Positions 44,438 through 54,649 are shown, numbered from the stretch's first letter. The stretch is 64,000 nt of DNA from an uncultured Lachnospiraceae bacterium (GCA_910578345.1 CAJTRA010000007.1:1-64000), one strand, 5' to 3'. Numbers and translations are program-made. Notes: generated by a model not told the origin, from the letters alone.

Positions 44438-44707
44438 CTATTTTTCATGTTGAAACCATTTCTGTTCTTCCAGCCATTCCATCAGTCTGCTTCCGATCAC
44501 AATCTCATCTTTATCGGCAGTCAGAATATCTCTGTAATCTGCTTCCTCCACAACTTTTTCTTCACCGTTTTCTATCATAAGCTGCTGGCACGTGTCTTGT
44601 GTAAAACAGAGTTCCGGATATAAAATCCCCCACCACGCAAACGCAAAAACACCTGTCGCCAACGCTCTCAAACGCATACGAGTACCGATTGATTGTCTTA
44701 TACACAT
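44438..44707 (-). CDS. small secreted or membrane-anchored protein
   Basis: About 89 aa. The N-terminal RLRALATGVFAFAWWGILYPELCF is a signal peptide or membrane anchor, followed by an acidic region (ENGEEKVVEEADYRDILTADKDEIVIGSRLMEW read in parts) ending with WFQHEK. No family recognised. GGGAG lies before the ATG at 44707. Lies in the same direction between the GntR regulator and murI, so probably co-transcribed. Confidence 0.6.
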   Translation of the reverse strand: MCIRQSIGTRMRLRALATGVFAFAWWGILYPELCFTQDTCQQLMIENGEEKVVEEADYRDILTADKDEIVIGSRLMEWLEEQKWFQHEK

Positions 44708-44795
44708 ACGATTACACTCCCATCCGCCACTTTTCATGGCTGTTATAAGGAGTGTAACCGTTCTGTCTGTTTCTATACGTTATTGCCGCAAAGTA

Positions 44796-45497
44796 TCAGC
44801 TTCGCCGCTTACGATCAGGATTGCCCTGTTCCAGCTGGATCTGCCTGATCACAGATTTCTCCTGATTATCAATATGGAGTCTGGCCGCCTCAGCCGCTTT
44901 CTCCTTATCCCGATTGACAATACTGTCATATATCATTCTATGCTCATGCACCAGATTATCATGACGGCTCTCGTCTTTAATATACTCAAAACGGTAGCGG
45001 TACATCTGTTCCGAAAGGTTATTGATCAACTGGACCAGCCTCTCATTTCTGGTCGCCTGTACAATAATATCGTGAAGCGCCACGTCTGCTGCCGCAATCG
45101 TCGCTGCATCTCCTGTCCGTGTCACACGCTCGAACTCATTACATGCCTGTTTGAGCTTCCCGATCTCTTCCTCACTGATCCTGTCACAGGCAAGCTCGAC
45201 ACTAAGCACATCCAGCGCACGACGCACTTCCAGCACATCCCGCAGACTCTTCTCGGTGATCTGCGCCACCTCCGCACCACGGCGCGGGATCATGATCACC
45301 AGACCTTCCAGCTCCAGCTTGCGGATGGCCTCTCTGATCGGCGTTCTGCTGACCCCCAGTCTATTTGCCAGATGAATCTCCATCAGACGCTCACCCGGCT
45401 TCAATTCCCCTGTCAAAATTGCCTTGCGCAGTGTATTAAACACAACATCCCGCAGTGGAAGGAATTCATTCATTGTCATCTCAAAGTCAATTCCCAT
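44796..45497 (-). CDS. GntR/FadR-family transcription regulator
   Basis: About 233-aa DNA-binding regulator. N-terminal winged helix (RDVVFNTLRKAILTGELKPG, then LANRLGVSRTPIREAIRKLE) and a C-terminal all-helical FCD ligand domain with the expected metal-binding histidines (VALHDIIVQA, LVHEHRMIYDS, AARLHIDNQ). AAGGGAG lies 8 nt or so before the ATG at 45497. It sits directly downstream of ispE; TTGTATACAA-type palindromes in the ispE promoter suit this family, so autoregulation of the operon is plausible. Confidence 0.9.
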   Translation of the reverse strand: MGIDFEMTMNEFLPLRDVVFNTLRKAILTGELKPGERLMEIHLANRLGVSRTPIREAIRKLELEGLVIMIPRRGAEVAQITEKSLRDVLEVRRALDVLSVELACDRISEEEIGKLKQACNEFERVTRTGDAATIAAADVALHDIIVQATRNERLVQLINNLSEQMYRYRFEYIKDESRHDNLVHEHRMIYDSIVNRDKEKAAEAARLHIDNQEKSVIRQIQLEQGNPDRKRRS

Positions 45498-45613
45498 ACA
45501 GATCTCCCTTCTCTTTGTCGTCTCTTCCCCTGCCTCTCCTGTTCCTTCTTCCTGCACGAATCACCAGGATGTGTTTTCCTGGCCGCTTGGAGCGCAGTCG
45601 TAAGCGTATTGTG

Positions 45614-46489
45614 TCAGCAATTTCTTTCCCTGTAAAAAGTCGTCACAAAGACCTGCTTCGCCAGCCTCTTCTTCTCCACTTCCTGTGCCGCTTCCCCCGC
45701 CGCTTCTCTCTCACGGAAAATACCAAATACCGTCGGTCCGCTGCCGCTCATCAAGGCATTCTCCGCACCCTGTGATCTCATAAGCTCCTTTATCTCTTCA
45801 ATCACGGGATACTCCTGTATCGTCACAGTCTCCAGCACATTGCCGAGCCTGTCTGTGATACCCTCCAGCTCTCCTTTCCTGAGAGATTCCATCATACCGT
45901 CTATATCTGGATGGGACTGCACCGAGTCCAGATGCAGGTTCCCATATACAAATGCCGTCGAGACATTAATCTCCGGTTTTGCGATTACAAGGAAAGCCTC
46001 TGGCGGCGCAGGCAGCGGACTTAAAACCTCTCCAATCCCCTCAGACAGCATCGTGCCGCCCACGATACAGTACGGAATATCTGCTCCCAGTCTCACGCCG
46101 AGCGTCTGTAGCTGCGGGATTGCATATCCCATCCCAAACAGAGCATTTAATCCCCGCATGGCGGCAGCGGCATCTGCACTTCCTCCCGCCATACCAGCCG
46201 CAATGGGAATCCGCTTCGTCAGAGTAATCTTCACCCCTTCGGTGATCTTCTTCTCCTGAAACAGCAAATCCGCAGCCCTACAAATCAGGTTGCTGCCATC
46301 TAACGGCAGACCGCCGTGATCACACAACAGGGTAATGCCCGGTTTCTCCCTCTTTTCCAAAAGAAGCTCGTCATAAAGGTCCACCGTCTGCATAATCATT
46401 TTCACTTCATGATAACCGTCCGGCCTGCGCCGAAGGACATCCAGACCAAGGTTAATCTTTGCATATGCCCTCTGTGTGATCTTATCCAT
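45614..46489 (-). CDS. ispE: 4-diphosphocytidyl-2-C-methyl-D-erythritol kinase
   Basis: Fourth step of the MEP isoprenoid pathway. About 291 aa, a GHMP kinase: AYAKINLGLDVLRRRPDGYHE at the N-terminus, the ATP loop PIAAGMAGGSADAAAAMRGL and the C-terminal motif LMSGSGPTVFGIF. The start at 46489 has AAAGGCGG 10 nt upstream. First gene of a probable six-gene minus-strand operon (ispE, GntR, small protein, murI, MATE, DUF1934) from the promoter at 46521-46571. Confidence 0.95.
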   Translation of the reverse strand: MDKITQRAYAKINLGLDVLRRRPDGYHEVKMIMQTVDLYDELLLEKREKPGITLLCDHGGLPLDGSNLICRAADLLFQEKKITEGVKITLTKRIPIAAGMAGGSADAAAAMRGLNALFGMGYAIPQLQTLGVRLGADIPYCIVGGTMLSEGIGEVLSPLPAPPEAFLVIAKPEINVSTAFVYGNLHLDSVQSHPDIDGMMESLRKGELEGITDRLGNVLETVTIQEYPVIEEIKELMRSQGAENALMSGSGPTVFGIFREREAAGEAAQEVEKKRLAKQVFVTTFYRERNC

Positions 46490-46520
46490 GATGTGAATAC
46501 CGCCTTTCTCAAATTGCATT

Positions 46521-46571
46521 TTGTATACAATGATTGTACTTAATTATATACAATCTCTGCATTTTCGTCAA
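46521..46571 (-). promoter_or_regulatory. ispE operon promoter with GntR-type palindromes
   Basis: On the minus strand TTGACG (46566-46571), 17 bp, TATAAT (46543-46548): a near-consensus sigma-A promoter. GATTGTA/TACAATC arms (46532-46538, 46549-46555) straddle the -10, and a perfect TTGTATACAA lies at 46521-46530 just downstream. Such TGTATACA sites fit GntR-family operators, and a GntR gene is in the operon. Confidence 0.65.
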
Positions 46572-46770
46572 CCGGCAAACAGACTGCCCTCTACATGAAC
46601 TAAACGACAATGTAGGCTGAACTGTTACGCATGAACTACACTTTTTTTGTCATAAAACATTGTCCGAATCCCAAAATTTCTCTACCACCTCCTAATCTTT
46701 CCAGGAAAACGGTACGATATATGATATATAGTAAGCGACATAATAAATATCATTCCAAGGAGGGATACCA

Positions 46771-47391
46771 ATGAGCGTAAATGGAGTTACAAGCGGCGCT
46801 GCAAATGCGTATGATGTCTATGCAGCAACCCAGACTACAGGAAAGCCATCTGAAGAGACCAATTCTACGGGTAATGCTTCCGATGAAAAGGATAATGGCG
46901 TTGTCTATGAGCCTTCGAAAGACACATCCAAAGACACGGTGACCAAGACCTACACACAGAATACCAATCTGGTGAATAAGATGAAAGCGGACGCTGAGGC
47001 GCATGCCAAACAGCTGCAGAGTATCGTAGAGAAGCTGATGAGCCAGCAGGGAGATACCTTTAACAAAGCAAACGGTATTTGGTCTGTTCTGGCAAGCGGC
47101 AATCTGAAAGTGGATGCGGCCACACAGGCGCAGGCACAGAAGGATATTGCTGAGGACGGTTACTGGGGTGTAGAACAGACATCCGACAGGATCATTGATT
47201 TCGCCAATGCTTTGACCGGCGGCGATCCTGACAAGATCGAGGAGATGCGTGAAGCTTTCAAGAAAGGCTACAAGCAGGCAGAAGAGACCTGGGGCGGCCA
47301 GTTACCGGATATTTCCCAGAGAACGTATGACGCCGTGATGGAGAAGTTTGACAAGATGGCTGAGGAAGCCGGACTGACGACGACAAATTAA
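46771..47391 (+). CDS. unknown acidic, low-complexity N-terminus protein
   Basis: 206 aa, no signal peptide or membrane segment. Residues ~1-65 are Ser/Thr/Gly/Asn-rich and look disordered, with a YEPSKDTSKDTVTKTYTQNT segment. The rest is helical (LVNKMKADAEAHAKQLQSIVEKL, QKDIAEDGYWGVEQTSDRI, FANALTGGDPDKIEEMREAF). The GYWGVEQTSDRI-FANAL part recalls small proteins of unknown function widespread in Lachnospiraceae. AAGGAGG lies before the ATG. Single-gene unit with its own terminator; the 280-bp region before it holds the divergent ispE promoter. Confidence 0.7.
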   Translation: MSVNGVTSGAANAYDVYAATQTTGKPSEETNSTGNASDEKDNGVVYEPSKDTSKDTVTKTYTQNTNLVNKMKADAEAHAKQLQSIVEKLMSQQGDTFNKANGIWSVLASGNLKVDAATQAQAQKDIAEDGYWGVEQTSDRIIDFANALTGGDPDKIEEMREAFKKGYKQAEETWGGQLPDISQRTYDAVMEKFDKMAEEAGLTTTN

Positions 47392-47420
47392 CATTTGTGC
47401 ATTTTGTGTAGCAACTGATG

Positions 47421-47452
47421 GAAGTCAGGCCTATCGGGTCTGGCTTCTTTCT
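47421..47452 (+). terminator. rho-independent terminator
   Basis: GAAGTCAGGCC pairs with GGTCTGGCTTC (one G-T wobble) and is followed by TTTCT, 30 bp after the 206-aa gene. Confidence 0.6.
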
Positions 47453-47554
47453 AATTCATATTTTTTATTTATGAAATGAGCGATCATCTGCATTATGTGA
47501 TAAAATAAAATAGATCTACAGTTTATATAGGATACGGACAGGAGAATGTGCGAT

Positions 47555-49294
47555 ATGAATTCTTTACACCGCCGGCTCATAGCCTCCCTTATTGTTTTAG
47601 CTCTGACATTCACACTCTCTCTTTTTGCCAGGGAATATTCCAACTCACATGGTACAAATATCTATGCAGAAACACTGACTATAGATGTATTTGACTCTCT
47701 CTCCAATTACCAGGGAATTCAATCAGGATGGTTTGCAAAACTTGTACTGGATAAATTTAATATAAAACTAAATATCATTACCCCCTATGTCGCCGGAGGC
47801 GGAGATACCATATACCAGACACGAACTGCAGCCGGTGAGCTGGGCGATTTGATCATCTGCGATGGCAGCAATCGCAATCTACAGGACCTCGTCACAGCAG
47901 GTTTGGTCATGGACATGCAGGAATTGTTGAAAGATAAGGATATCATGCAGTACGAACTCGCTATCCGCACTCTCAACGATCCTATTTCTGATACGGCAAT
48001 CTATGCAATCCCTTCCGAAATCTCTCTTAATAATTGCCTGGTGTACAGCGAAAATGAGGAACCTGCCTATGGACCTTATCTGCGTTATGATCTATATACC
48101 GCGATTGGGTCACCTCGCATAGGCACTCTTGAGGATCTGCTGGATGTTCTGCAGGAAATGCAGAATGTATCTCCTGTCGGCAATGACCATGAGTCTGTTT
48201 ATGGTTTCAGCCTTTTCAAGGACTTGGACAGTAATATGCTGGATGCTGCCAGACAGCTAGCCTGCCTGTATGGCTATGATGAATATGGATTTGTATTATA
48301 CAAGGCCGATGGTTCCGATCAGCAGAGTATCCTGGCGATAGACTCTGTCTACCAGCATATTCTGAAATTCTATTTCGATGCCAATCAAAGGGGACTTCTG
48401 GATCCAGCTTCGCTCAATCAAACATATCAGGATGTTTACCATAAATGTACCTCCGGCAGCGTTCTTTTTTCCTGTCAGCCCTGGCTTGGAAAATCAGCTT
48501 ACAATACCGAGGCAAATATGGATCAAGGTTCCGGTTTTATGTTTGTGCCAATCGAAGATATGCAGATTCTGCTTAAGGGATGTCTTCCGTTAGGCGATGC
48601 CGGCAAGATCATAGCGATCGGTACAAACGCAGAGGATCCCGCAAGACTGGCAGCGTTTATTGACTGGCTCTATTCGCCGGAAGGAATCTATGCTAACAGC
48701 GCGCAATCCGTAACAGGTACTGCAGGCCCCGAAGATCTCACATGGGCAATGACTGATCACGGTCCCGCACTAACTGACTTTGGACTTAGAGCCTTATCCA
48801 ATGAAAATCCCCCCGTTCCAGATAAGTGGGGGAGCGGCACATGGAATTCCGGTATTTCAAGATTGAACTTTAACAGTATTTCACTGATCGACAATGCCCC
48901 CAATGGTTATCCATACTACTATACTCTCTGGGATTCCTACAAACAATCCCAGAGAACCGCATTAGAACTCACCTGGAAAAAAGATATGAAAGCTGAAAAT
49001 TCATTAGACTACTTGATGCAGCATGATAAATATCTGGTTTGCCCTGGTATCAAATATCAAACATCTGGTGAGAGCCTGGAAATTTCCACCCTTCGCAGAC
49101 AATGCCGTCGTTTGATCACTGATTATTCATGGCAAATGATATTTGCACCGGACGAAGAAACTTTCTACCTCTTACAGGATGAGATGAGGCGATCTGCCGA
49201 GAGTCTCGGCTATGATCAAGTTCTGGAAGAAGATCTGCAAAACGTGGCCATACAAAACGAACTGCGTGCTGAAGCGATTGCGCTATTACAATAA
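47555..49294 (+). CDS. extracellular solute-binding protein, non-lipoprotein
   Basis: About 579-aa substrate-binding protein of the sugar ABC type. The N-terminus (RLIASLIVLALTFTLSLFA) is a signal peptide or anchor, but no lipobox Cys follows, unlike the other binding proteins in this window. The binding fold includes LVLDKFNIKLNI, GELGDLIICDGS and a C-terminal domain with WSGSGTWNSGIS-like aromatic patches. Start at 47555 behind GGAGA. The response-regulator remnant follows, but no permease genes are on this strand, so it may act as a sensor partner or as an orphan binding protein. Confidence 0.75.
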   Translation: MNSLHRRLIASLIVLALTFTLSLFAREYSNSHGTNIYAETLTIDVFDSLSNYQGIQSGWFAKLVLDKFNIKLNIITPYVAGGGDTIYQTRTAAGELGDLIICDGSNRNLQDLVTAGLVMDMQELLKDKDIMQYELAIRTLNDPISDTAIYAIPSEISLNNCLVYSENEEPAYGPYLRYDLYTAIGSPRIGTLEDLLDVLQEMQNVSPVGNDHESVYGFSLFKDLDSNMLDAARQLACLYGYDEYGFVLYKADGSDQQSILAIDSVYQHILKFYFDANQRGLLDPASLNQTYQDVYHKCTSGSVLFSCQPWLGKSAYNTEANMDQGSGFMFVPIEDMQILLKGCLPLGDAGKIIAIGTNAEDPARLAAFIDWLYSPEGIYANSAQSVTGTAGPEDLTWAMTDHGPALTDFGLRALSNENPPVPDKWGSGTWNSGISRLNFNSISLIDNAPNGYPYYYTLWDSYKQSQRTALELTWKKDMKAENSLDYLMQHDKYLVCPGIKYQTSGESLEISTLRRQCRRLITDYSWQMIFAPDEETFYLLQDEMRRSAESLGYDQVLEEDLQNVAIQNELRAEAIALLQ

Positions 49295-49407
49295 AAATCC
49301 TCCTTGTGCCTGGCTTGCGCGAAGCACAGATTCATGTTACGATACCAAATGAAATTACCTATAGCAACCCACCATAATATATGCAGAAAGGTCTTGTTAT
49401 AACCTAT

Positions 49408-50823
49408 ATGGAAACTCTTTTTATCGCTGATGACGAATCATCGATCAGAGAAGGATTAAAATATATTGCCGACTGGGATTCCCTTGGCTTTCGCCTGTGT
49501 GGTGAAGCTTCCAATGGCGAAGACGCCCTGGACAAAATTCTTACGCTCAATCCCAGCCTTGTGCTTCTGGATGTCAAAATGCCCAAAATGCATGGTACAG
49601 AAGTGATCCGTAAAGCCAGAGAAGCTGGATATCAGGGAAAGTGTATTATCTTAAGCGGATATTCAGACTTTAAATATGCTCAAGAAGCTATACGCAGCGG
49701 TGTAAGTTACTATCTCACTAAACCAATTGATGAGGATGAGCTATATGCAGTAGTCACCGAAGTAAAGTCAGCACTTGCTGCAGAGAAACAACATTCCAGC
49801 CATGTTGCAATTCTACAGAGCAAAGCGAAAAATGTCATTCTTCACGAGCTTATAACTGATACGCTCTCAGCACCACTTTCTTTAGAAGATATCGAGCGTT
49901 TTCATCTGCAGGCTGACGCTTACCAGATTGTGATCTGCGAAGATTTCCGCACCCATTCGGCATCGGCGCCTTATACCTTTGCTGATCTATTCAAGGTGAT
50001 CAACCATGAAAATAATATTTTTGAGCATTTGTCGGTCAATCATAAAGATATCGTATTGTTGAAAGGCAGCCACGGACTTTCCAAACTTGCAGATTTTGTG
50101 GAACATTATGAAGAATATCCTCTCCAGAAAGGCAGTCCAATGGAATCCATGTTCCTGACTTATGGCAGACCAGTCTACACTCTCGAAACAATCCATCTGT
50201 CTTATGAAGATGCATCTAAGTTACTTGACCGGCGCTTTTTCTGTGCCCCGGAACAACACGCCATTGGCTACGAAATGCTGCCCGCACATATTTCTGCTGA
50301 TCTCACTGAAGATGCTGACCGTTCTGATGCTGTGCTTTTGTCCGACGAAACGCTCACAAATTTTTCCGAACGTTTTGTTGGATATATCCAGTCCTATAAC
50401 CGCAGGATGACTGTAGAAGCACTTTCAGAATTAGAATATTATCTTTCTCATATAACAGGTGGAATTGCTGAGATCAAGCTTTTTCTGACAGACTTATATC
50501 TTCAGATCAAGGAAACAATGAATCGGAATTATGTTTCTGCAAATATTCCTTTTATGAGTAATTCCTCTGTAATTGCCTATATCAACAGACAAAATTATCT
50601 CTATGAGATCATCAAATTCCTATCGGAACAATTTGAAATGATCATGAGCGCTACAGGAAGCCCTACCCGGAATACTATTCTAGATGATGTTCTTTTTTAC
50701 ATAGACCACAACTTCCAGAATAACATTAAATATAAGAAAAGTCCGCGGACCTGCCTGCGGACTTTCTTATATACCTTTTTACAAAGGGAAGCTTACTTAT
50801 TATATTCTTCCATATATTTTTGA
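49408..50823 (+). pseudogene. YesN-type response regulator lacking its DNA-binding domain
   Basis: The first ~440 residues look normal: receiver domain with METLFIADDES, D55 (LVLLDVKMP), ILSGYSDF and YYLTKPID, then the long variable middle domain. The protein reaches ILDDVLFYIDHNFQNNIKY, the point where the AraC double helix-turn-helix normally begins, and then reads through the downstream convergent terminator as KKSPRTCLRTFLYTF to a stop. About 100 residues of the DNA-binding domain are thus lost, by a deletion ending near 50731. No cognate kinase is adjacent. No good ribosome binding site precedes 49408; 49381 is an alternative start. Confidence 0.8.
50727..50771 (-). terminator. terminator of the second sugar-transport operon
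   Basis: Arms around 50731-50746 and 50757-50771 (GTCCGC...GCGGAC core) followed on the minus strand by TTTTCTTATATTT, about 25 bp after the stop of the solute-binding gene. The response-regulator remnant reads straight through it. Confidence 0.75.
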
Positions 50824-52409
50824 TACGACTCTACCTGTGCTCCATGAATCTCCGTCAGCTCATCGACGATCCTCTGCAGTCCAAGGTTTTCAAGATTTGC
50901 TACATAGCTGTCCCAGTCATCCAGAGACTTATTACCGCCGATAACACCCCATGTATATTCCTTCATAGCGTCACCAATATCAGTACCGATATCATTGTTG
51001 ACAACATACGCATCCGGATTCTTCTTCTCGATCGATTTAGCATAGGCATCGCGGCTGCTGTTCTTTACCTTTTCGAAAAGTTCTGTTGTCGCCTCAATAT
51101 TTTCGATATTACATGCATCTTTTCTGGCAAACAGATCCTGGAAAAGCTTAATACCAAGATTTTGTTCCGTATTCTCAGAACCGTCACCTGCATGAATGAT
51201 CTCATAGGTTCCATCACCGTTATCTACATAGTCTCTGCCTTCCACACCAAATCTTCTGTGGATATAATTCTCCTCAGTTGCCATATCATCCCAGATCGCA
51301 TAAGCACGCTCAGGATCTGAACATACATTAGTGATTCCGAAATAACACCATGCCGCGATCGTTGCCGGTTCATCCTGCGGATTGCCATTATCACCGCTTA
51401 CCATATCGATCGGGATCCACTCTGCATCTGGATTCGAAGCATAGAAGGACTGCATCGTTCCGCTGGAAGGATTGTTCCAGTTTACCCAGCTATAGGTTGC
51501 ACCAAAACCACCATTTGCCATTTCCTCATCGCGATCTGTATCTGTAATGATACTAGGATCGATCACACCATCTGCATACAATTTCGCCACACGTCCCAGC
51601 CATTCTTTACAGTCGTCTGTTGTCGGACCATAAACATAAGAGCCATCTTCCATACGCAGGAAATCCATACGTCCATTTCCATCACCGCAGCCCTGTATCC
51701 ATGGCCAGAAGCTTCTATAATCATATCCATCCCCATTCCAGCCGTATGTATCATCTACTCCATTGCCATCCGGATCGTCATTGGTAAAAGCATATAAGCA
51801 TTCTTCCAATTCATCTAACGTCTTTGGAACCTCAAGATTCAGATTATCCAGCCAGTCTTTCCTGATCCACAATATCTCACACGCCGGTTATGCAACGTCT
51901 CCCGGAATTCGGTAAGTTCCATTTTCAGAAGATGCATAGAACATAACGCCAGGATCGATAGAATTATAATAATCTACCATATTGGTATATCTTTCCATAT
52001 ATGGGGATACATCCACCAGAAGCCCCGCGTCTACCCATTTGGTAAAGTCCGCCTCCATATTCCACCACCAGATGATGTCAGGACGCTGTGTCTCATCGCC
52101 CATCAGAAGAGAAATTTTGGATGTGGCATCTGACCAGCCGGGCAGGGCAATCACCTCGATATCCAGATTATAACGATCCTCCAGCCAATGCTCAATCTCG
52201 TTGTCAGGCTGTGTATATCCTTGCAGACATACCACACTCATCTTCATTGTCTCTTCCTGATTGAGCACATCGATCGGCTCCTCTGCAAGAAGCGGCTTCT
52301 CTGCACCTGCTGAATTGCCACCGCCAGAAGAAGCTCCACCGCCGCATCCTGTCAACATACCGGCAACCATAATGCCAGCCATGAAAAGGGATATCACTCT
52401 TTTTTTCAT
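50793..52409 (-). pseudogene. sugar solute-binding lipoprotein gene with in-frame stop
   Basis: Encodes an LplA-like binding protein of about 538 codons, interrupted once. The N-terminal part (52409-51888) has a lipoprotein signal with lipobox LTGC and reads to TYRIPGDVA, then TAA at 51888-51890. The same frame continues as PACEILWIRKDWLDNL through the rest of a normal binding protein (ending YQKYMEEYNK). A single-base change of a Tyr codon (TAT/TAC) to TAA would explain it. The C-terminal part alone (from the TTG at 51872) would lack a signal. GGAGGA lies before the first ATG. Either recently inactivated or a sequence error, since permeases and kinase are intact. Confidence 0.85.
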
Positions 52410-52447
52410 AACTCTTTGTCCTCCTATTTCCTTAATTAATTATATAG

Positions 52448-53353
52448 TTACCCTTTTACGCCACCGATCATAACACCCTTCACAAAATACTTCTGTACAA
52501 AAGGATATACACACAGGATCGGAACTGTCGCTACCACAACAGACGCTGCTTTGATCGTAGCGGCAGTCACATTTGTCGATGCCGCCACTGTAACGCCTGC
52601 TGCCTGCATCGCCTGGTTCGTATTCGTGAGCATATATCTCAACACTGCCTGCAGAGCCCATCTGCTCTTTGTGTTAATATACAATACACTTGAAAAATAA
52701 TCGTTCCAATATCCTACTGCCGTAAAGAGAGCTATCGTTGCAATACTCGCTTTTGATAATGGCAGCACAATCTTCCAGAAGATCGTCACGTCATTAGCGC
52801 CGTCTAATCTTGCTGACTCCTCTAAGCTTTCGGGAATCGTAGAAAAGAAGCTGCGCATGATGATAACGTTATATGCACTGATCAGGCCTGGAAGGATCAA
52901 AGACCAGCGGTTATCGATCAGATACATATTTTTGATCAGCAAGTAACCCGGAATCATACCACCCGAAAACAGCATTGTAAACAGGATGAGTAAATTCATT
53001 GTCTTACCAAAAGGCAGTTCCTTCTTGGACAGCGGATATGCCGTCGTCGCCGTAAACAGCGTACCCAGCGCCGTTCCGACAACCGTTACCATGATCGTTG
53101 TAAAGTAACCGCTCCAGATAGACGGATCCTTAAACACTTTGGAGTAGGTATCCAGGTTAAATCCCTGCGGCCAGAGGAAAACGCCGCCCTTTGCCGTAGC
53201 CTCCACCGAACTGAAGGACATCATAATAACGTGCCAGAAAGGGTACAGCATTATGATACTCAGCACAGTAAAGAAAATATAATTGAAAACCGTAAAGGTT
53301 TTTTCAGCCTGACTTTTTTTGATCGCAGTCCCGGCTACTTTTGATTTTGCCAT
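52448..53353 (-). CDS. sugar ABC permease (LplC/YtcP-like)
   Basis: 301-aa membrane permease with about six segments (first FNYIFFTVLSIIMLYPFWHVIMMSF at residues ~23-47). EAA loop EESARLDGANDVTIFWKIVLPLS; C-terminal VQKYFVKGVMIGGVKG as in the YtcP/LplC family. GGGAGA lies before the ATG. Middle gene of the operon between the partner permease (19-bp gap) and the interrupted solute-binding gene. Confidence 0.93.
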   Translation of the reverse strand: MAKSKVAGTAIKKSQAEKTFTVFNYIFFTVLSIIMLYPFWHVIMMSFSSVEATAKGGVFLWPQGFNLDTYSKVFKDPSIWSGYFTTIMVTVVGTALGTLFTATTAYPLSKKELPFGKTMNLLILFTMLFSGGMIPGYLLIKNMYLIDNRWSLILPGLISAYNVIIMRSFFSTIPESLEESARLDGANDVTIFWKIVLPLSKASIATIALFTAVGYWNDYFSSVLYINTKSRWALQAVLRYMLTNTNQAMQAAGVTVAASTNVTAATIKAASVVVATVPILCVYPFVQKYFVKGVMIGGVKG

Positions 53354-53372
53354 ATCATTCTCCCACCTTTCC

Positions 53373-54323
53373 TTAGAATAGTCCTTCGTTATTCGTCCTC
53401 TTTGCTATCGTATTAACAACAACGATCAGAATGAATGCGACAACGGATTTAAACATGCCCGCCGCAGTGGAGAAGGAATAGTCATTATTGATAATACCCA
53501 TTCGATAAACATAAGTGTCAATAATATCCGCCACATCATATACATGCGAGGTATACAACATAAAGATCTGATCAAATCCAGCATTTAGGATATTGCCGCA
53601 GCTTAGGATAAACTGAATGATAATAGTCGGTATAATGCATGGAAGCGTTATATTCAGCGCCTGTTTCCATTTTCCTGCCCCATCAATGGCTGCCGCTTCA
53701 TATAGTACAGGATCGATGCCACTAATCGCCGCAAAATAAATGATCGTTCCCCATCCAAGACCCTTATAGATGTCCGTGACAATCAGCATTGGTACGAAAT
53801 ATCTGGAATCCGTCAGAACCATAATACGTTCTCCGGTGAGCATCTGCAGAAAGTTTGTGATCATACCATTGTCCGGATCAAGCAGTGTCATGATGATACC
53901 GGATAAAATAACCCATGAAATAAAATGAGGCAGATAAAGCAATGTCTGTGATATCTTCTTAAACTTCAGACTCTTCATTTCATTCATCATCAATGCCAGA
54001 ATAACCGGGATCGGGAATCCGAGAATCAGTTTGAGCAAACTGATCACGATCGTATTTCTGAGAACTGGTATGAAAGACTGCTTTGAAAACAGATCAATAA
54101 ATTGCTGAAAGCCGACCCATGTACTCTTCGACGGATCGTATTGGTTATAATCCTGAAACGCAATTTTCAAGCCATACATTGGAACATACTTAAAAATTGC
54201 GAAGAACAAAATGCCTGGGATCAAGAGAAAATATAGCCACCGTTTTTTCACCATTTCTCTTCCGATCCGGCTAAGCTTTTCACTAAAGCTTTCTGCTTTC
54301 GGATTTTTTGTCGTTGCTGCCAT
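53373..54323 (-). CDS. sugar ABC permease (LplB/YteP-like)
   Basis: 316-aa membrane permease, first gene of its operon. Basic N-terminus, then LYFLLIPGILFFAIFKYVPMYGLKIAF (first membrane segment, ~33-58) and EAA loop YEAAAIDGAGKWKQALNITLPC. Ends TNNEGLF, the usual YteP-type tail. GGGAGAGG lies before the ATG. Its ATPase would be a shared MsmX-like protein encoded elsewhere. Confidence 0.93.
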   Translation of the reverse strand: MAATTKNPKAESFSEKLSRIGREMVKKRWLYFLLIPGILFFAIFKYVPMYGLKIAFQDYNQYDPSKSTWVGFQQFIDLFSKQSFIPVLRNTIVISLLKLILGFPIPVILALMMNEMKSLKFKKISQTLLYLPHFISWVILSGIIMTLLDPDNGMITNFLQMLTGERIMVLTDSRYFVPMLIVTDIYKGLGWGTIIYFAAISGIDPVLYEAAAIDGAGKWKQALNITLPCIIPTIIIQFILSCGNILNAGFDQIFMLYTSHVYDVADIIDTYVYRMGIINNDYSFSTAAGMFKSVVAFILIVVVNTIAKRTNNEGLF

Positions 54324-54649
54324 CTTGCATCCTCTCCCTTCTCAATAATAATTTCATGTTTTATCCTCCTCACTTCGGTCTTGCCCCATCATGTACCCCT
54401 CAGGAACACATTTCTGTGACGATGTGTTTATTATAAAAAATTTATAAAAATAAAAATACCGAAAAAAATAGATGAAAAATACAGTCTTAATTTTACCCTG
54501 TCAAATCATAGGGCCTATCATTAAAACTGTATTTTTGATCTGATTTTCATGGTATCTTTATGGAAATGAGTATAGTATGATAAGGTGTAAATTTACCTTG
54601 TATCAGTGATTGTTTTCGGATGAATATATGCCCCTGTCCTGCTCCTTTC
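54324..54649. other. 326-bp intergenic region
   Basis: Very AT-rich stretch between the permease operon and the upstream kinase gene, both minus strand. It should hold the permease operon promoter (AT-rich 54425-54475) and the kinase terminator candidate below. No gene seen. Confidence 0.5.
54476..54536 (-). terminator. long hairpin, possible kinase terminator
   Basis: AAAAATACAGT (54476-54486) and ACTGTATTTTT (54526-54536) are perfect 11-bp arms around a 39-nt loop that contains a small CCCT/AGGG hairpin. It lies about 115 bp past the kinase stop codon. Alternatively an operator for the permease operon. Confidence 0.4.

Noticed and set aside
44592..45635. 347-aa plus-strand reading frame
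   Set aside because: Antisense across the GntR regulator and small membrane-protein genes; no start signals and no recognisable fold.
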